A DNA stretch of 64,000 bases from Arenimonas soli (GTDB taxonomy: Bacteria; Pseudomonadota; Gammaproteobacteria; Xanthomonadales; Xanthomonadaceae): NCBI RefSeq assembly GCF_014643775.1, contig NZ_BMKC01000001.1, forward strand, positions 682,001-746,000, read 5' to 3'. Within the stretch, counting starts at the first letter, position 1. The number at the start of each line of letters is the position of its first letter. The notes beneath the pieces were generated by a model that made no database searches, was not told the origin of the DNA, and saw only the letters and a list, made by a program, of their open reading frames with translations. Positions 48,017 through 61,336 of this stretch are shown piece after piece. A program made the position numbers and the translations under genes.

Positions 48017-48660
48017 TGGACATCACCGACACCCAACAGGCCATCCTGGCCATGATCACCGAGCGCATCGAGGCCGACGGCGTGCCGCCGTCCCAGGTCG
48101 AGATCGCCCACGCCTTCGGCTTCAAGGGCGTGCGCGCGGCCCAATACCACCTCGAAGCCCTGGAGCAGGCCGGCGCCATCCGCCGCGTGCCCGGGCAGGC
48201 GCGCGGCATCCGCCTGGCGGTGTCCCCCGGTTCGTCGTCCCCGGCCGCCGACCTCGTCCCGGCGGCCGGGGACGCACCCCTGCGCCTGCCGGTGCTGGGC
48301 CAGGTCGCCGCCGGCCTGCCGATCGGCGCCGACGCCGGCCTTCACGACATGGTGTTGCTCGACCGTGTCTTCTTTTCCCCGGCGCCCGACTACCTGCTGC
48401 GGGTGAAGGGCGACTCCATGCGCGACGAAGGCATCCTGCACGGCGACCTGATCGGCGTGCACCGCACCAATGACGCTCGCAGCGGCCAGATCGTGGTCGC
48501 CCGAATCGATGAGGAAATCACCGTGAAACTGCTCAAGATCGGCAAGGAAGGCATCCGCCTGCTGCCGCGCAACCCCGACTTCGCCCCCATTGTCGTCCAG
48601 CCCGACCAGGACTTCGCCATCGAAGGTCTGTACTGCGGCCTCGTAAGGCCGAACCGTTGA
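48016..48660 (+). CDS. lexA2: SOS repressor LexA, recA-linked paralog
   Basis: This is a second, 214-residue LexA. The winged helix-turn-helix ([46 protein letters not shown]) is followed by an unusually long Pro/Ala/Ser linker ([18 protein letters not shown]) and an S24 peptidase domain. Cleavage is expected at Ala99-Gly100, with Ser134 (VKGDSM) and Lys171 as catalytic dyad. The ATG at 48016 was chosen because the operator abuts it. It lies upstream of recA with no terminator seen, so lexA2-recA-recX is probably one SOS unit. The symbols lexA1 and lexA2 are assigned here only to tell the paralogs apart. Confidence 0.95.
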   Translation: MDITDTQQAILAMITERIEADGVPPSQVEIAHAFGFKGVRAAQYHLEALEQAGAIRRVPGQARGIRLAVSPGSSSPAADLVPAAGDAPLRLPVLGQVAAGLPIGADAGLHDMVLLDRVFFSPAPDYLLRVKGDSMRDEGILHGDLIGVHRTNDARSGQIVVARIDEEITVKLLKIGKEGIRLLPRNPDFAPIVVQPDQDFAIEGLYCGLVRPNR

Positions 48661-48842
48661 GCCTGGGCCAGAAAAAGGCCGGCAGGAAGAAGTCCAATTC
48701 CCTACTGCGCATCGAGGCACAAGAGGCTGCCGCCGCTCCGGCGGGGCAGGCAGATTCAGGGGCGCCGGAGCCTTCTCAATCCGTGAGACCCGGCCCCGCT
48801 AACCTGGCGACCACCGACAACAAGACACCAAGGACCAAACCC

Positions 48843-49877
48843 ATGGACGAGAACAAGAAGCGCGCCCTCACCGCCGCCCTGAGCCAGATCGAAAAGCAGT
48901 TCGGCAAAGGTGCGGTCATGCGCATGGGCGACAAGGCCATCGAGGCGGCCGAAGTCATTGGTACCGGCTCGCTGATGCTCGACATCGCGCTGGGCATCGG
49001 CGGCCTGCCCAAGGGGCGCGTCATCGAAATCTACGGGCCGGAATCCTCGGGCAAGACCACGCTTACCCTGCAGGCGATCGCCGAGTGCCAGAAGGCCGGC
49101 GGCACCGCCGCCTTCATCGACGCCGAACATGCCCTCGACCCCACCTACGCCCAGAAGCTGGGGGTCAACGTCGACGACCTGCTGGTCAGCCAGCCCGACA
49201 CCGGCGAACAGGCGCTGGAAATCGCCGACATGCTGGTGCGCTCGAATTCGGTGGACATGGTCGTGGTCGACTCGGTCGCCGCGCTTACCCCGCGCGCCGA
49301 AATCGAGGGCGAAATGGGCGACCAGCTGCCCGGCCTGCAGGCCCGCCTGATGAGCCAGGCCCTGCGCAAGCTCACCGGCAACATCAAGCGCAGCAACTGC
49401 ATGGTCATCTTCATCAACCAGCTGCGCATGAAGATCGGCATCATGATGCCGGGCCAGAGTCCGGAAACCACCACCGGTGGCAACGCGCTCAAGTTCTACG
49501 CCTCGGTGCGCCTGGACATCCGCCGCATCGGCGCGGTCAAGAAGGGCGACGAAATCATCGGCAACCAGACCAAGATCAAGGTGGTCAAGAACAAGATGGC
49601 GCCGCCGTTCAAGATCATCGTTACCGAAATCCTCTACGGCCAGGGCATCAGCCGCGAAGGCGAGCTGATCGACATGGGCGTGGACGCCAAGCTGATCGAC
49701 AAGGCGGGCGCCTGGTACAGCTACAACGACGAGCGCATCGGCCAGGGCAAGGAAAATGTCCGCCAGTGGCTCAAGGACAACCCGGCCGTGGCCAAGGACC
49801 TGGAAGCCAAGCTGCGCGAGAAGTTCGTGCCCGGCCTGGTGATCGGCGACGAAAACGCCGAGGCCGTCGAGGGCTGA
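48843..49877 (+). CDS. recA: recombinase RecA
   Basis: RecA is the strand-exchange filament protein and SOS coprotease. The 344-residue protein has Walker [10 protein letters not shown], the [21 protein letters not shown] segment, loop L1/L2 regions ([29 protein letters not shown]) and an acidic C-terminus. The ATG at 48843 gives [13 protein letters not shown] as in relatives. The 182-bp spacer after lexA2 shows no TTAG-type LexA palindrome and no terminator with a T-run, so induction may come from the lexA2 promoter. Confidence 0.99.
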   Translation: MDENKKRALTAALSQIEKQFGKGAVMRMGDKAIEAAEVIGTGSLMLDIALGIGGLPKGRVIEIYGPESSGKTTLTLQAIAECQKAGGTAAFIDAEHALDPTYAQKLGVNVDDLLVSQPDTGEQALEIADMLVRSNSVDMVVVDSVAALTPRAEIEGEMGDQLPGLQARLMSQALRKLTGNIKRSNCMVIFINQLRMKIGIMMPGQSPETTTGGNALKFYASVRLDIRRIGAVKKGDEIIGNQTKIKVVKNKMAPPFKIIVTEILYGQGISREGELIDMGVDAKLIDKAGAWYSYNDERIGQGKENVRQWLKDNPAVAKDLEAKLREKFVPGLVIGDENAEAVEG

Positions 49878-49884
49878 GGCCGGC

Positions 49885-50367
49885 ATGGGCCGGCCGCGCG
49901 GCGAAGCCGCCGACGCCTACCAGCGGGCCCTGGGCCTGCTGGTAAGGCGTGAACATTCCCGCCGCGACCTGTCCCGCAAGCTGGCGCAGCGCGGCGTCGA
50001 GCCCGCCGAGGCCGACGCCGCCGTCGAGCGGCTGGCCGAGCAGGGTTACCAGGACGACAGCCGTTTCGCCGCCAGTTTTGCCCGCGACCGCGCCGGTTCG
50101 GGTTACGGGCCGGTCCGCATCCGGGTGGAGCTGGCCGGCCATGGCCTGGGAGAAGACGCCATCCAGGTGGCCCTGGACGCCTGCGAGGCCGACTGGCCGG
50201 CGTCCGCCCGGCGCCAGGTCGAACGGCGCTGGACGGCCGCCGTGCTGGCCGATCCCAACCGCCGCCGCAAGGCAGTCGAATTCCTGCTGCGGCGGGGTTT
50301 CGACCAGGACAGCGCCTGGGCGGCGGTGCGCGGCCGGGCCCGGGCTGAAGACGAGGACGGGTCTTAG
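49885..50367 (+). CDS. recX: RecA regulator RecX
   Basis: RecX caps and inhibits RecA filaments. It has 160 residues in three tandem helical repeats; the first reads DAYQRALGLLVRREHSRRDLSRKLAQRGVE and the second VERLAEQGYQDDSRFAASFARDRAGSGYGPVRIRVELAGHGL. It starts 7 bp after the recA stop, the standard arrangement in which limited readthrough gives low RecX. Confidence 0.95.
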   Translation: MGRPRGEAADAYQRALGLLVRREHSRRDLSRKLAQRGVEPAEADAAVERLAEQGYQDDSRFAASFARDRAGSGYGPVRIRVELAGHGLGEDAIQVALDACEADWPASARRQVERRWTAAVLADPNRRRKAVEFLLRRGFDQDSAWAAVRGRARAEDEDGS

Positions 50368-50475
50368 ACGATTCAGCTGGGCAGGGTGGGGACGGCTGCG
50401 CGCTCCGGGCTGGTAATCTTGTGGGTCTGGCCGCACCTTTCAGGCGTGGCCCCCGACATTATTGCCAGCCAGCCC

Positions 50476-53145
<2,670 letters not shown>

Positions 53146-53284
53146 TCGCGCCCGCCCGGGCCTTCGTTGCGCCCCGGGCGGCGGAGAACTATCCTCCGGG
53201 ACATGCCGCGCGTCGTGCGCGGTCGGGGAACCGCGGGTCACGCGCCATGCGGGCCGGTGCAGGGACGTATCGGGAGGGAAAGGG

Positions 53285-53503
53285 ATGCTGATTCTGACGC
53301 GAAGGGTGGGAGAGACCCTGATGATCGGTGACTCGGTCACCGTGACGGTGCTGGGCGTCAAGGGCAATCAGGTTCGGATCGGCATTACTGCGCCGAAGGA
53401 CGTGGCCGTGCACCGCGAGGAAATCTTCCAGCGGATCCAGAAGGACGACGTACCGGCGACCGGATCGGGCGACGCCGATGCGGGTTTACCTAAGCCGGGC
53501 TGA
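53285..53503 (+). CDS. csrA: carbon storage regulator CsrA/RsmA
   Basis: CsrA is a dimeric RNA-binding protein controlling translation and stability of metabolism, motility and virulence mRNAs. The 72-residue protein begins [48 protein letters not shown], with the RNA-binding residues Leu4, Arg6 and Arg44 region intact. A GGGAGGGAAA site precedes the ATG. The C-terminal tail ([11 protein letters not shown]) is longer than in the enterobacterial form. alaS-csrA-tRNA-Ser is a conserved gammaproteobacterial order. Confidence 0.97.
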   Translation: MLILTRRVGETLMIGDSVTVTVLGVKGNQVRIGITAPKDVAVHREEIFQRIQKDDVPATGSGDADAGLPKPG

Positions 53504-53559
53504 AGGGCTATCCTATGCGGCCGGTTTCACCCGCAGGGTGATTGCCGGGAACTGTTTCC

Positions 53560-53652
53560 GGAGTGATGCCCGAGTGGCTGAAGGGGCTCCCCTGCTAAGG
53601 GAGTATAGGGTCAAAAGCCTTATCGAGGGTTCGAATCCCTCTCACTCCGCCA
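53560..53652 (+). tRNA. tRNA-Ser (anticodon GCT)
   Basis: This 93-nt class II tRNA has acceptor GGAGTGA/TCACTCC, discriminator G and encoded CCA. The anticodon loop CTGCTAA gives GCT, reading AGC/AGU. The long variable arm (AGTATAGGGTCAAAAGCCTTATC) is typical for Ser. Confidence 0.95.
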
Positions 53653-53661
53653 GGTCGATGG

Positions 53662-53688
53662 ATCGCCGCCCCAGGGCGGCGATTTTTT
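53662..53688 (+). terminator. intrinsic terminator after tRNA-Ser
   Basis: A perfect 10-bp stem (ATCGCCGCCC / GGGCGGCGAT, 2-nt loop) is followed by TTTTT. It closes the csrA/tRNA-Ser unit. Confidence 0.88.
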
Positions 53689-53744
53689 CGCCCCGGCAGC
53701 AGGTGGTGGCAGCCTGGTAGTGCGAAAAAGTTGTTACGAAAGTA

Positions 53745-53773
53745 TTGACGGTTTCACTGCAGTGCCCCATAAT
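53745..53773 (+). promoter_or_regulatory. sigma70-type promoter for tRNA-Arg
   Basis: TTGACG (53745-53750) and CATAAT (53768-53773) are spaced by 17 bp. The inferred start near 53780 is a few bases before the mature tRNA. Confidence 0.8.
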
Positions 53774-53784
53774 TTCGCTTCTGC

Positions 53785-53861
53785 GCGCCCGTAGCTCAGC
53801 TGGATAGAGCACCAGGCTACGAACTTGGTGGTCGGGAGTTCGAATCTCTCCGGGCGCGCCA
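53785..53861 (+). tRNA. tRNA-Arg (anticodon ACG)
   Basis: This 77-nt cloverleaf has acceptor GCGCCCG/CGGGCGC, discriminator G and encoded CCA. The anticodon loop CTACGAA gives ACG; A34 is expected to be deaminated to inosine to read CGN codons, so a TadA enzyme is implied. Confidence 0.95.
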
Positions 53862-53872
53862 CTAATGCAAAC

Positions 53873-53894
53873 AGGGTGCTTCGGCACCCTTTTT
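53873..53894 (+). terminator. intrinsic terminator after tRNA-Arg(ACG)
   Basis: The stem AGGGTGC/GCACCCT with a TTCG tetraloop is followed by a T-run. It makes tRNA-Arg(ACG) a separate transcription unit from the following tRNAs. Confidence 0.88.
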
Positions 53895-53919
53895 GTTCGG
53901 ACGACGGGGCCACGGCGCA

Positions 53920-53949
53920 TTGCGCCCGAATCCCCGCCGGCCGTACAGT
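53920..53949 (+). promoter_or_regulatory. possible promoter for the Pro-Arg-His-Lys-Leu tRNA run
   Basis: TTGCGC (53920-53925) and TACAGT (53944-53949) are 18 bp apart, downstream of a terminator and upstream of tRNA-Pro. TTGCGC also serves as the -35 in the hupB promoter candidate. The match is moderate. Confidence 0.45.
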
Positions 53950-53993
53950 GAGACTCCTCAAGGCGTGCCGGTCCGGGCGTCGGGCTTCACCGC

Positions 53994-54070
53994 CGGGGTA
54001 TAGCTCAGCCTGGTAGAGCGCCAGCTTTGGGAGCTGGATGTCGTGGGTTCGAATCCCTCTGCCCCGACCA
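53994..54070 (+). tRNA. tRNA-Pro (anticodon TGG)
   Basis: This is a 77-nt cloverleaf with acceptor CGGGGTA paired to TGCCCCG (one T-G wobble), discriminator A and encoded CCA. The anticodon stem CCAGC/GCTGG encloses TTTGGGA, anticodon TGG. C1-G72 is the usual tRNA-Pro identity pair. Confidence 0.95.
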
Positions 54071-54139
54071 GGCCGTTCTGCCCCGGACCTGCGATCCGCA
54101 TGGATGCGGCGTGCACCAGACCGGTATCATCCCGGCCAG

Positions 54140-54216
54140 GCGCCCGTAGCTCAACCGGATAGAGCACCGGCCTTCTAAGCCGGCGGTTGCAGGTTCGAGT
54201 CCTGCCGGGCGCGCCA
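54140..54216 (+). tRNA. tRNA-Arg (anticodon TCT)
   Basis: This is a 77-nt cloverleaf with acceptor GCGCCCG/CGGGCGC and encoded CCA. The loop CTTCTAA gives anticodon TCT, reading AGA/AGG. The D-arm and acceptor are nearly the same as in tRNA-Arg(ACG) nearby. Confidence 0.94.
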
Positions 54217-54253
54217 GGTGGGCAAGGTGGCGGAGGCAGGGTGGTTTTACATT

Positions 54254-54331
54254 GGTGGATGTAGCTCAGTTGGTTAGAGCATCGGATTGTGATTCCGAGG
54301 GTCGCGGGTTCGAGTCCCGTCTTCCACCCCA
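54254..54331 (+). tRNA. tRNA-His (anticodon GTG)
   Basis: This 78-nt tRNA includes the genome-encoded extra G at position -1 opposite C73, the hallmark of bacterial tRNA-His. The anticodon loop TTGTGAT gives GTG. CCA is encoded. By my alignment, acceptor position 6 and 67 are both T, a U-U mismatch within an otherwise paired stem. Confidence 0.92.
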
Positions 54332-54383
54332 GTTCCAAGCGCGGCATAATGTCGCGTCGCAGCCGCTTCGGCGGGAAGATAAC

Positions 54384-54459
54384 GGGCCGTTAGCTCAGTT
54401 GGTAGAGCAGTTGACTCTTAATCAATAGGTCGTAGGTTCGAATCCTACACGGCCCACCA
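54384..54459 (+). tRNA. tRNA-Lys (anticodon CTT)
   Basis: This is a 76-nt cloverleaf with acceptor GGGCCGT/ACGGCCC, discriminator A and encoded CCA. The loop CTCTTAA gives anticodon CTT, reading AAG, the dominant Lys codon in this GC-rich genome. Confidence 0.95.
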
Positions 54460-54490
54460 TCTTCCCCAAGAATCGAACCCGCGCGGCGTT

Positions 54491-54575
54491 GCGAAAGTGG
54501 CGAAACTGGTAGACGCGCTGGATTTAGGTTCCAGTGGGGCAACCCGTGAGAGTTCGAGTCTCTCCTTTCGCACCA
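54491..54575 (+). tRNA. tRNA-Leu (anticodon TAG)
   Basis: This is an 85-nt class II tRNA with acceptor GCGAAAG/CTTTCGC, discriminator A and encoded CCA. The loop ATTTAGG gives anticodon TAG. The variable arm TGGGGCAACCCGTG is typical for Leu. Confidence 0.95.
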
Positions 54576-54583
54576 TCCGGCAA

Positions 54584-54622
54584 CGGAGGCGCGGGGACGA
54601 GCCGAAGCTCCGCGGGTTTTTT
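54584..54622 (+). terminator. terminator candidate after the tRNA run, before tig
   Basis: CGGAG...CTCCG and an inner GAGC-CGAA-GCTC stem precede CGCGGG and a run of six T. The folding is imperfect but position and T-run fit a tRNA-operon terminator. Confidence 0.55.
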
Positions 54623-54663
54623 CATTTTCGCGCCCCATCCAAAGGCGCGTCGCAGGAGTGAAC

Positions 54664-55965
54664 ATGCAAGTCTCGCTTGAGAACACCGCCAACCTGGAAC
54701 GTCGCCTCACCGTCAGCCTGCCGGCCGACCGTCTCGAGGGTGCCGTCGGCAACCGCCTGCGCGAAATCGCGCGCACGGCCAACATCAAGGGCTTCCGCAA
54801 GGGCAAGGTCCCGACCAAGGTGATCGAGCAGCGCTTCGGCCCGCAGGTCCGGTCCGAGGCCTACGGCGACCTGGTGCGTGAAAGCCTTGGCGAAGCCATC
54901 CGCCAGGAGAAGCTGCAGGTCGCCGGAAACCCGGAGATCAAGGCCGAGCCGGAAGGCGAGGGCGGCGAGATCCGCTACACCGCCACCTTCGAAGTGGTCC
55001 CCGAATTCGGCGAGATCGATCCGGCCAAGCTCGAGATCGAACGTGTCACCGCCACCATCGAAGAGTCCGACATCGACACGATGATCGAGACCCTGCGCCA
55101 GCAGCGCCGCAGCTGGGAGCCGGTCGAGCGCGCCGCGCAGGCCGGTGACCTGGTCCAGGTCGAAACCTCCGCCACCACCGACGCCGGCCGCGTGCCCGCC
55201 GAGGGCGTCGAGCGCGGCGCCACGGTGATCGGTTCGAACGTGATGTACCCGGAGCTCGAGCAGCGCCTGGCCGGCATGAAGGCCGGCGACGAGGCCGAGT
55301 TCGAGGTCACCTTCCCGGAAAACTGGCGCAATGCCGACCTGGCCGGCAAGGCCGCCAAGGTCGCGGTCAAGGCGATCAAGGTGTCGGCGCCCAAGCTGCC
55401 CGAGGTCGACGAAGCCTTCATCAAGAGCTTCGGCATCAAGGGCGGCAAGCTGGAAGTGTTCCGCAAGGAAGTGCGCGCCAACCTCGAGCGCGAGCTCAAG
55501 GGCAACCTGATGCAGCGCCTGCGCGCGGAAGTGGCCAGCAAGCTCGTCGCCGCCTACGCCGACGTCGAACTGCCGCCGCGCATGGTCGAGGCCGAAGCCC
55601 GCAACATGGCCGCCAGCGCCCAGCAGCAGGCGCGCCAGCAGGGCCAGGCCAACGCCACCTTTGAAGCCGCGCAGTTCAAGGACGCCGCCCACAAGCGCGT
55701 CGCCGCCGGCTTGCTGGTGGGTGAAATCGCCCGCCAGAACAAGCTCACGCTCGACAACAAGCGCCTGACCGAAACCCTGCAGCTGATCGCCTCGACCTAC
55801 GAGGACCCGGCGCAGGTGGTCGAGCTTTACCGCACCGACGCCAACCTGATGGCCGGCCTGCGCAACCGCGTCATGGAAGAGCAGGTGATCGACTGGATCG
55901 CCGAGCGTGCCAAGGCCACCGAAAAAAGCGTCAGCTTCACCGAACTGATGCGTCCGGCCGCCTGA
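54664..55965 (+). CDS. tig: trigger factor
   Basis: Trigger factor is the ribosome-bound chaperone and prolyl isomerase. The 433-residue protein starts at ATG 54664 ([28 protein letters not shown]). The ribosome-docking loop [17 protein letters not shown] is at about residues 44-60. The PPIase (FKBP-like) domain spans about 150-245 ([22 protein letters not shown]) and the C-terminal chaperone arms follow. A GGAG site precedes the start. It leads tig-clpP-clpX-lon. Confidence 0.97.
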   Translation: MQVSLENTANLERRLTVSLPADRLEGAVGNRLREIARTANIKGFRKGKVPTKVIEQRFGPQVRSEAYGDLVRESLGEAIRQEKLQVAGNPEIKAEPEGEGGEIRYTATFEVVPEFGEIDPAKLEIERVTATIEESDIDTMIETLRQQRRSWEPVERAAQAGDLVQVETSATTDAGRVPAEGVERGATVIGSNVMYPELEQRLAGMKAGDEAEFEVTFPENWRNADLAGKAAKVAVKAIKVSAPKLPEVDEAFIKSFGIKGGKLEVFRKEVRANLERELKGNLMQRLRAEVASKLVAAYADVELPPRMVEAEARNMAASAQQQARQQGQANATFEAAQFKDAAHKRVAAGLLVGEIARQNKLTLDNKRLTETLQLIASTYEDPAQVVELYRTDANLMAGLRNRVMEEQVIDWIAERAKATEKSVSFTELMRPAA

Positions 55966-55990
55966 GGCGGTCACCAAGGAGGAATCGCGA

Positions 55991-56614
55991 ATGGATCCGA
56001 TCAAGGGCTTGAACCTGGTGCCGATGGTGGTCGAACAGACCAGCCGCGGTGAACGCGCTTACGACATCTACTCGCGGCTGCTCAAGGAACGCGTCATCTT
56101 CCTGGTCGGTCCCATCGACGACTACATGGCCAACGTCATCGTCGCCCAGCTGCTTTTCCTCGAGGCCGACAACCCCGAGAAGGACATCAGCCTGTACATC
56201 AACTCGCCGGGTGGCATCGTCACTTCCGGCATGGCGATCTACGACACCATGCAGTTCATCCGCCCCGACGTGAGCACCATCTGCGTCGGCCAGGCGGCTT
56301 CGATGGGCTCGCTGCTGCTGGCCGCCGGCGCCGCCGGCAAGCGCTATTGCCTGCCCAGCTCGCGGGTCATGATCCACCAGCCGCTGGGCGGCTTCCAGGG
56401 CCAGGCCAGCGACATCGAGATCCACACCCGCGAAATCCTGACCATGCGCGACCGGCTCAACGCCATCCTGTCCAAGCACACCGGCCAGCCGGTCGAGCGC
56501 ATCGCCAAGGACACCGATCGCGACAACTTCATGGACGCCGAGACCGCCAAGGCCTACGGCATGGTCGACGAAGTGCTCGACCGCCGCCCTGAAGACAGCA
56601 TCCAGGCGGGCTGA
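55991..56614 (+). CDS. clpP: ATP-dependent Clp protease proteolytic subunit
   Basis: ClpP is the tetradecameric serine protease chamber. The 207-residue protein has Ser104 ([11 protein letters not shown]), His129 ([10 protein letters not shown]) and an Asp in the C-terminal [10 protein letters not shown] segment. The short propeptide [31 protein letters not shown] is family-typical. AGGAGGAA just upstream is a strong ribosome site. The gap from tig is 25 bp and clpX follows after 117 bp. Confidence 0.98.
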   Translation: MDPIKGLNLVPMVVEQTSRGERAYDIYSRLLKERVIFLVGPIDDYMANVIVAQLLFLEADNPEKDISLYINSPGGIVTSGMAIYDTMQFIRPDVSTICVGQAASMGSLLLAAGAAGKRYCLPSSRVMIHQPLGGFQGQASDIEIHTREILTMRDRLNAILSKHTGQPVERIAKDTDRDNFMDAETAKAYGMVDEVLDRRPEDSIQAG

Positions 56615-56670
56615 ACGCCCGTCCCCACGCGGCCTTCACGCGCGCTCCGGCCCCCGCCAGGGGCCGGGGC

Positions 56671-56697
56671 TTGACCCGCGCCGGCCTGTGATATTCT
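56671..56697 (+). promoter_or_regulatory. possible clpX promoter
   Basis: TTGACC (56671-56676) and TATTCT (56692-56697) are only 15 bp apart, in the 117-bp gap between clpP and clpX. The short spacing lowers confidence; a heat-shock type element in the same GGGGCTTGACCC area is an alternative. Confidence 0.4.
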
Positions 56698-56731
56698 CGC
56701 TCCCGACCCACTTCACCAGGGCCCAGACAGC

Positions 56732-58021
56732 ATGACCGAAGACCGCCAGGGCCGCTCCGGCGACAGCAGCAAGATCCTTTACTGCTCCTTCTGCGGCAAG
56801 AGCCAGCATGAGGTGCGCAAGCTGATCGCGGGCCCCAGCGTGTTCATCTGCGATGAATGCGTCGAGCTGTGCAACGACATCATCCGCGAGGAGCTCGAGG
56901 AGAAGGCCCATGCCGCGCGCAGCCACCTTCCCAAGCCCAAGGAAATCCTCGAGGTCCTCGACCAGTACGTGATCGGCCAGCACCGCGCGAAGAAGACGCT
57001 GTCGGTGGCCGTGTACAACCACTACAAGCGCATCGAAAGCCGGATCAAGAACGACGACATCGAACTGTCGAAGTCCAACATCCTGCTGGTCGGTCCCACC
57101 GGCTCGGGCAAGACCCTGTTGGCCGAAACGCTTGCGCGCCTGCTCAACGTGCCCTTCACGATCGCCGACGCCACCACCCTCACCGAGGCCGGTTACGTCG
57201 GCGAGGACGTCGAGAACATCATCCAGAAGCTGCTGCAGAAGTGCGACTACGACGTCGACAAGGCGCAGCAGGGCATCGTCTACATCGACGAAATCGACAA
57301 GATCTCGCGCAAGTCCGAGAACCCGTCCATCACCCGCGACGTCTCGGGCGAGGGCGTGCAGCAGGCCCTGCTCAAGCTCATCGAAGGCACGGTCGCCTCG
57401 GTGCCGCCGCAGGGTGGCCGCAAGCACCCGCAGCAGGAATTCCTGCAGGTGGACACCAAGAACATCCTGTTCATCGTCGGCGGCGCCTTCGCTGGCCTGG
57501 ACAAGATCATCCAGGCGCGCAGCACGGACGCCGGCGGCATCGGCTTCGGTGCCAAGGTCAAGTCCAGCGAGCGCAAGATCGAGGTCGGCAAGCTGCTGGC
57601 CGAGGTCGAGCCCGAGGACCTGGTCAAGTTCGGCCTGATCCCCGAGTTCGTCGGCCGCCTGCCGGTGGTCGCAACGCTCGAGGAACTCGACGAAGCGGCC
57701 CTGGTGAAGATCCTCACCGAGCCCAAGAACGCCATCACCAAGCAGTTCCGCAAGCTGTTCGAGATGGAGGGCGTCGAGCTCGAGGTCCGGCCGGACGCCC
57801 TGCTGGCGATCGCGCGCCGGGCGCTCAAGCGCAAGACCGGTGCCCGAGGCCTTCGCACCATCATGGAGTCGGTGCTGCTCGACACGATGTATGAGCTGCC
57901 GTCGCTGGAAAACGTCAGCAAGGTCGTCGTGGACGAGTCGGTCATCAACCACCAGACCGAGCCCTACCTGATCTACAGCTCGGGCCCCCAGGCCAGCCCC
58001 AAGGCCGCTTCCGCGGACTGA
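56732..58021 (+). CDS. clpX: ATP-dependent Clp protease ATP-binding subunit ClpX
   Basis: ClpX is the AAA+ unfoldase that feeds substrates such as SsrA-tagged proteins to ClpP. The 429-residue protein has an N-terminal zinc domain ([18 protein letters not shown]...ICDECVELC), Walker [12 protein letters not shown], Walker [10 protein letters not shown], the GYVG pore loop ([11 protein letters not shown]) and the IGF ClpP-docking tripeptide in GGIGFGAKV. Length is normal. A strong hairpin follows the stop. Confidence 0.98.
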   Translation: MTEDRQGRSGDSSKILYCSFCGKSQHEVRKLIAGPSVFICDECVELCNDIIREELEEKAHAARSHLPKPKEILEVLDQYVIGQHRAKKTLSVAVYNHYKRIESRIKNDDIELSKSNILLVGPTGSGKTLLAETLARLLNVPFTIADATTLTEAGYVGEDVENIIQKLLQKCDYDVDKAQQGIVYIDEIDKISRKSENPSITRDVSGEGVQQALLKLIEGTVASVPPQGGRKHPQQEFLQVDTKNILFIVGGAFAGLDKIIQARSTDAGGIGFGAKVKSSERKIEVGKLLAEVEPEDLVKFGLIPEFVGRLPVVATLEELDEAALVKILTEPKNAITKQFRKLFEMEGVELEVRPDALLAIARRALKRKTGARGLRTIMESVLLDTMYELPSLENVSKVVVDESVINHQTEPYLIYSSGPQASPKAASAD

Positions 58022-58045
58022 ACGGGGGCACGCAAGTCCTTGAAA

Positions 58046-58070
58046 CACGGGCCGGTTTTTCCGGCCCGTG
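58046..58070 (+). terminator. hairpin between clpX and lon
   Basis: A 10-bp stem (CACGGGCCGG / CCGGCCCGTG) has TTTTT as its loop rather than as a tail. It starts 24 bp after clpX. It may partly terminate clpX transcripts and let lon be separately controlled. Confidence 0.55.
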
Positions 58071-58157
58071 TGCGTTTGCGCGGCAAAGCTTGCAAGCAGC
58101 CCCCCGGGACCCCATAACCTGAGCCATACCGGGGCCTGGCCCCCGAGGAGCCTTCAC

Positions 58158-60590
<2,433 letters not shown>

Positions 60591-60642
60591 GTATTTGCAC
60601 GAAACAATGGCTGGAAGCCGCGAAATAAAAGGCTTTCGCTTG

Positions 60643-60671
60643 TTGCGCATGCAAAATGCCGCTGGTATAAA
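60643..60671 (+). promoter_or_regulatory. sigma70-type promoter for hupB
   Basis: TTGCGC (60643-60648) and TATAAA (60666-60671) are separated by 17 bp. The inferred start near 60678 leaves a leader of about 120 nt before hupB, containing no gene. Confidence 0.7.
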
Positions 60672-60797
60672 TCGTTCAACCGCCGCACGGAGCAGGTTCC
60701 GGGCAGTGGCGGTACAGGTGGATCGGGGCGAGCCCAGGCCAAGCCGGGCGCCCCCGGTTTTCAAACACGCGGGTTCAACTCGCTCAGGGAGTCAATA

Positions 60798-61070
60798 ATG
60801 AACAAAGCCGAATTCACGGGTGCCGTCGCCGACGCCGCCGAGATGTCCAAGGCCGACGCCGCGCGCGCCGTCGACGCGATGATCGAGACCATCAGCAAGG
60901 CCCTCAAGAAGGGTGACACGGTCACGCTGGTCGGCTTCGGTACCTTCTCGGTCCGCAAGCGTGCTGCCCGCCAGGGCCGCAACCCCCAGACCGGCGAGAC
61001 CATCAAGATCAAGGCCTCGAAAAATCCTGCGTTCAAGGCTGGCAAAGCCCTGAAGGATGCTGTAAACTGA
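60798..61070 (+). CDS. hupB: DNA-binding protein HU-beta
   Basis: HU is the abundant nucleoid protein that bends DNA. The 90-residue protein reads [36 protein letters not shown] and has the DNA-arm motif [45 protein letters not shown]. The RNPQTG loop carrying the intercalating proline is intact. The two tRNAs 16 and 105 bp downstream may be read from the same promoter. Confidence 0.98.
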   Translation: MNKAEFTGAVADAAEMSKADAARAVDAMIETISKALKKGDTVTLVGFGTFSVRKRAARQGRNPQTGETIKIKASKNPAFKAGKALKDAVN

Positions 61071-61086
61071 GCGTCTTCCTTGGGAA

Positions 61087-61161
61087 GGGTGCTTAGCTCA
61101 GCGGTAGAGCGTCGCCCTTACAAGGCGAGGGTCGGGGGTTCGAAACCCTCAGCACCCACCA
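61087..61161 (+). tRNA. tRNA-Val (anticodon TAC)
   Basis: This is a 75-nt cloverleaf with acceptor GGGTGCT/AGCACCC, discriminator A and encoded CCA. The loop CTTACAA gives TAC. It lies 16 bp after the hupB stop with no terminator between. Confidence 0.95.
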
Positions 61162-61175
61162 GGTAAGTGATACGC

Positions 61176-61252
61176 GGAGTGGTAGTTCAGTTGGTTAGAA
61201 TGCTGGCCTGTCACGCCGGAGGTCGCGGGTTCGAGTCCCGTCCACTCCGCCA
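61176..61252 (+). tRNA. tRNA-Asp (anticodon GTC)
   Basis: This is a 77-nt cloverleaf with acceptor GGAGTGG/CCACTCC, discriminator G and encoded CCA. The loop CTGTCAC gives anticodon GTC. It ends 6 bp before a strong terminator. Confidence 0.95.
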
Positions 61253-61258
61253 TATCCC

Positions 61259-61291
61259 CGAGGGCGCCCCAAAAGGGCGCCCTCGTTTTTT
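61259..61291 (+). terminator. intrinsic terminator after tRNA-Asp
   Basis: An 11-bp stem (CGAGGGCGCCC / GGGCGCCCTCG) with loop CAAAA is followed by six T. It closes the hupB-tRNA-Val-tRNA-Asp unit. Confidence 0.92.
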
Positions 61292-61336
61292 CCGGCCCCG
61301 GAAAACCCGGGGTCCCACTCGGACGGCATAGCGCAC

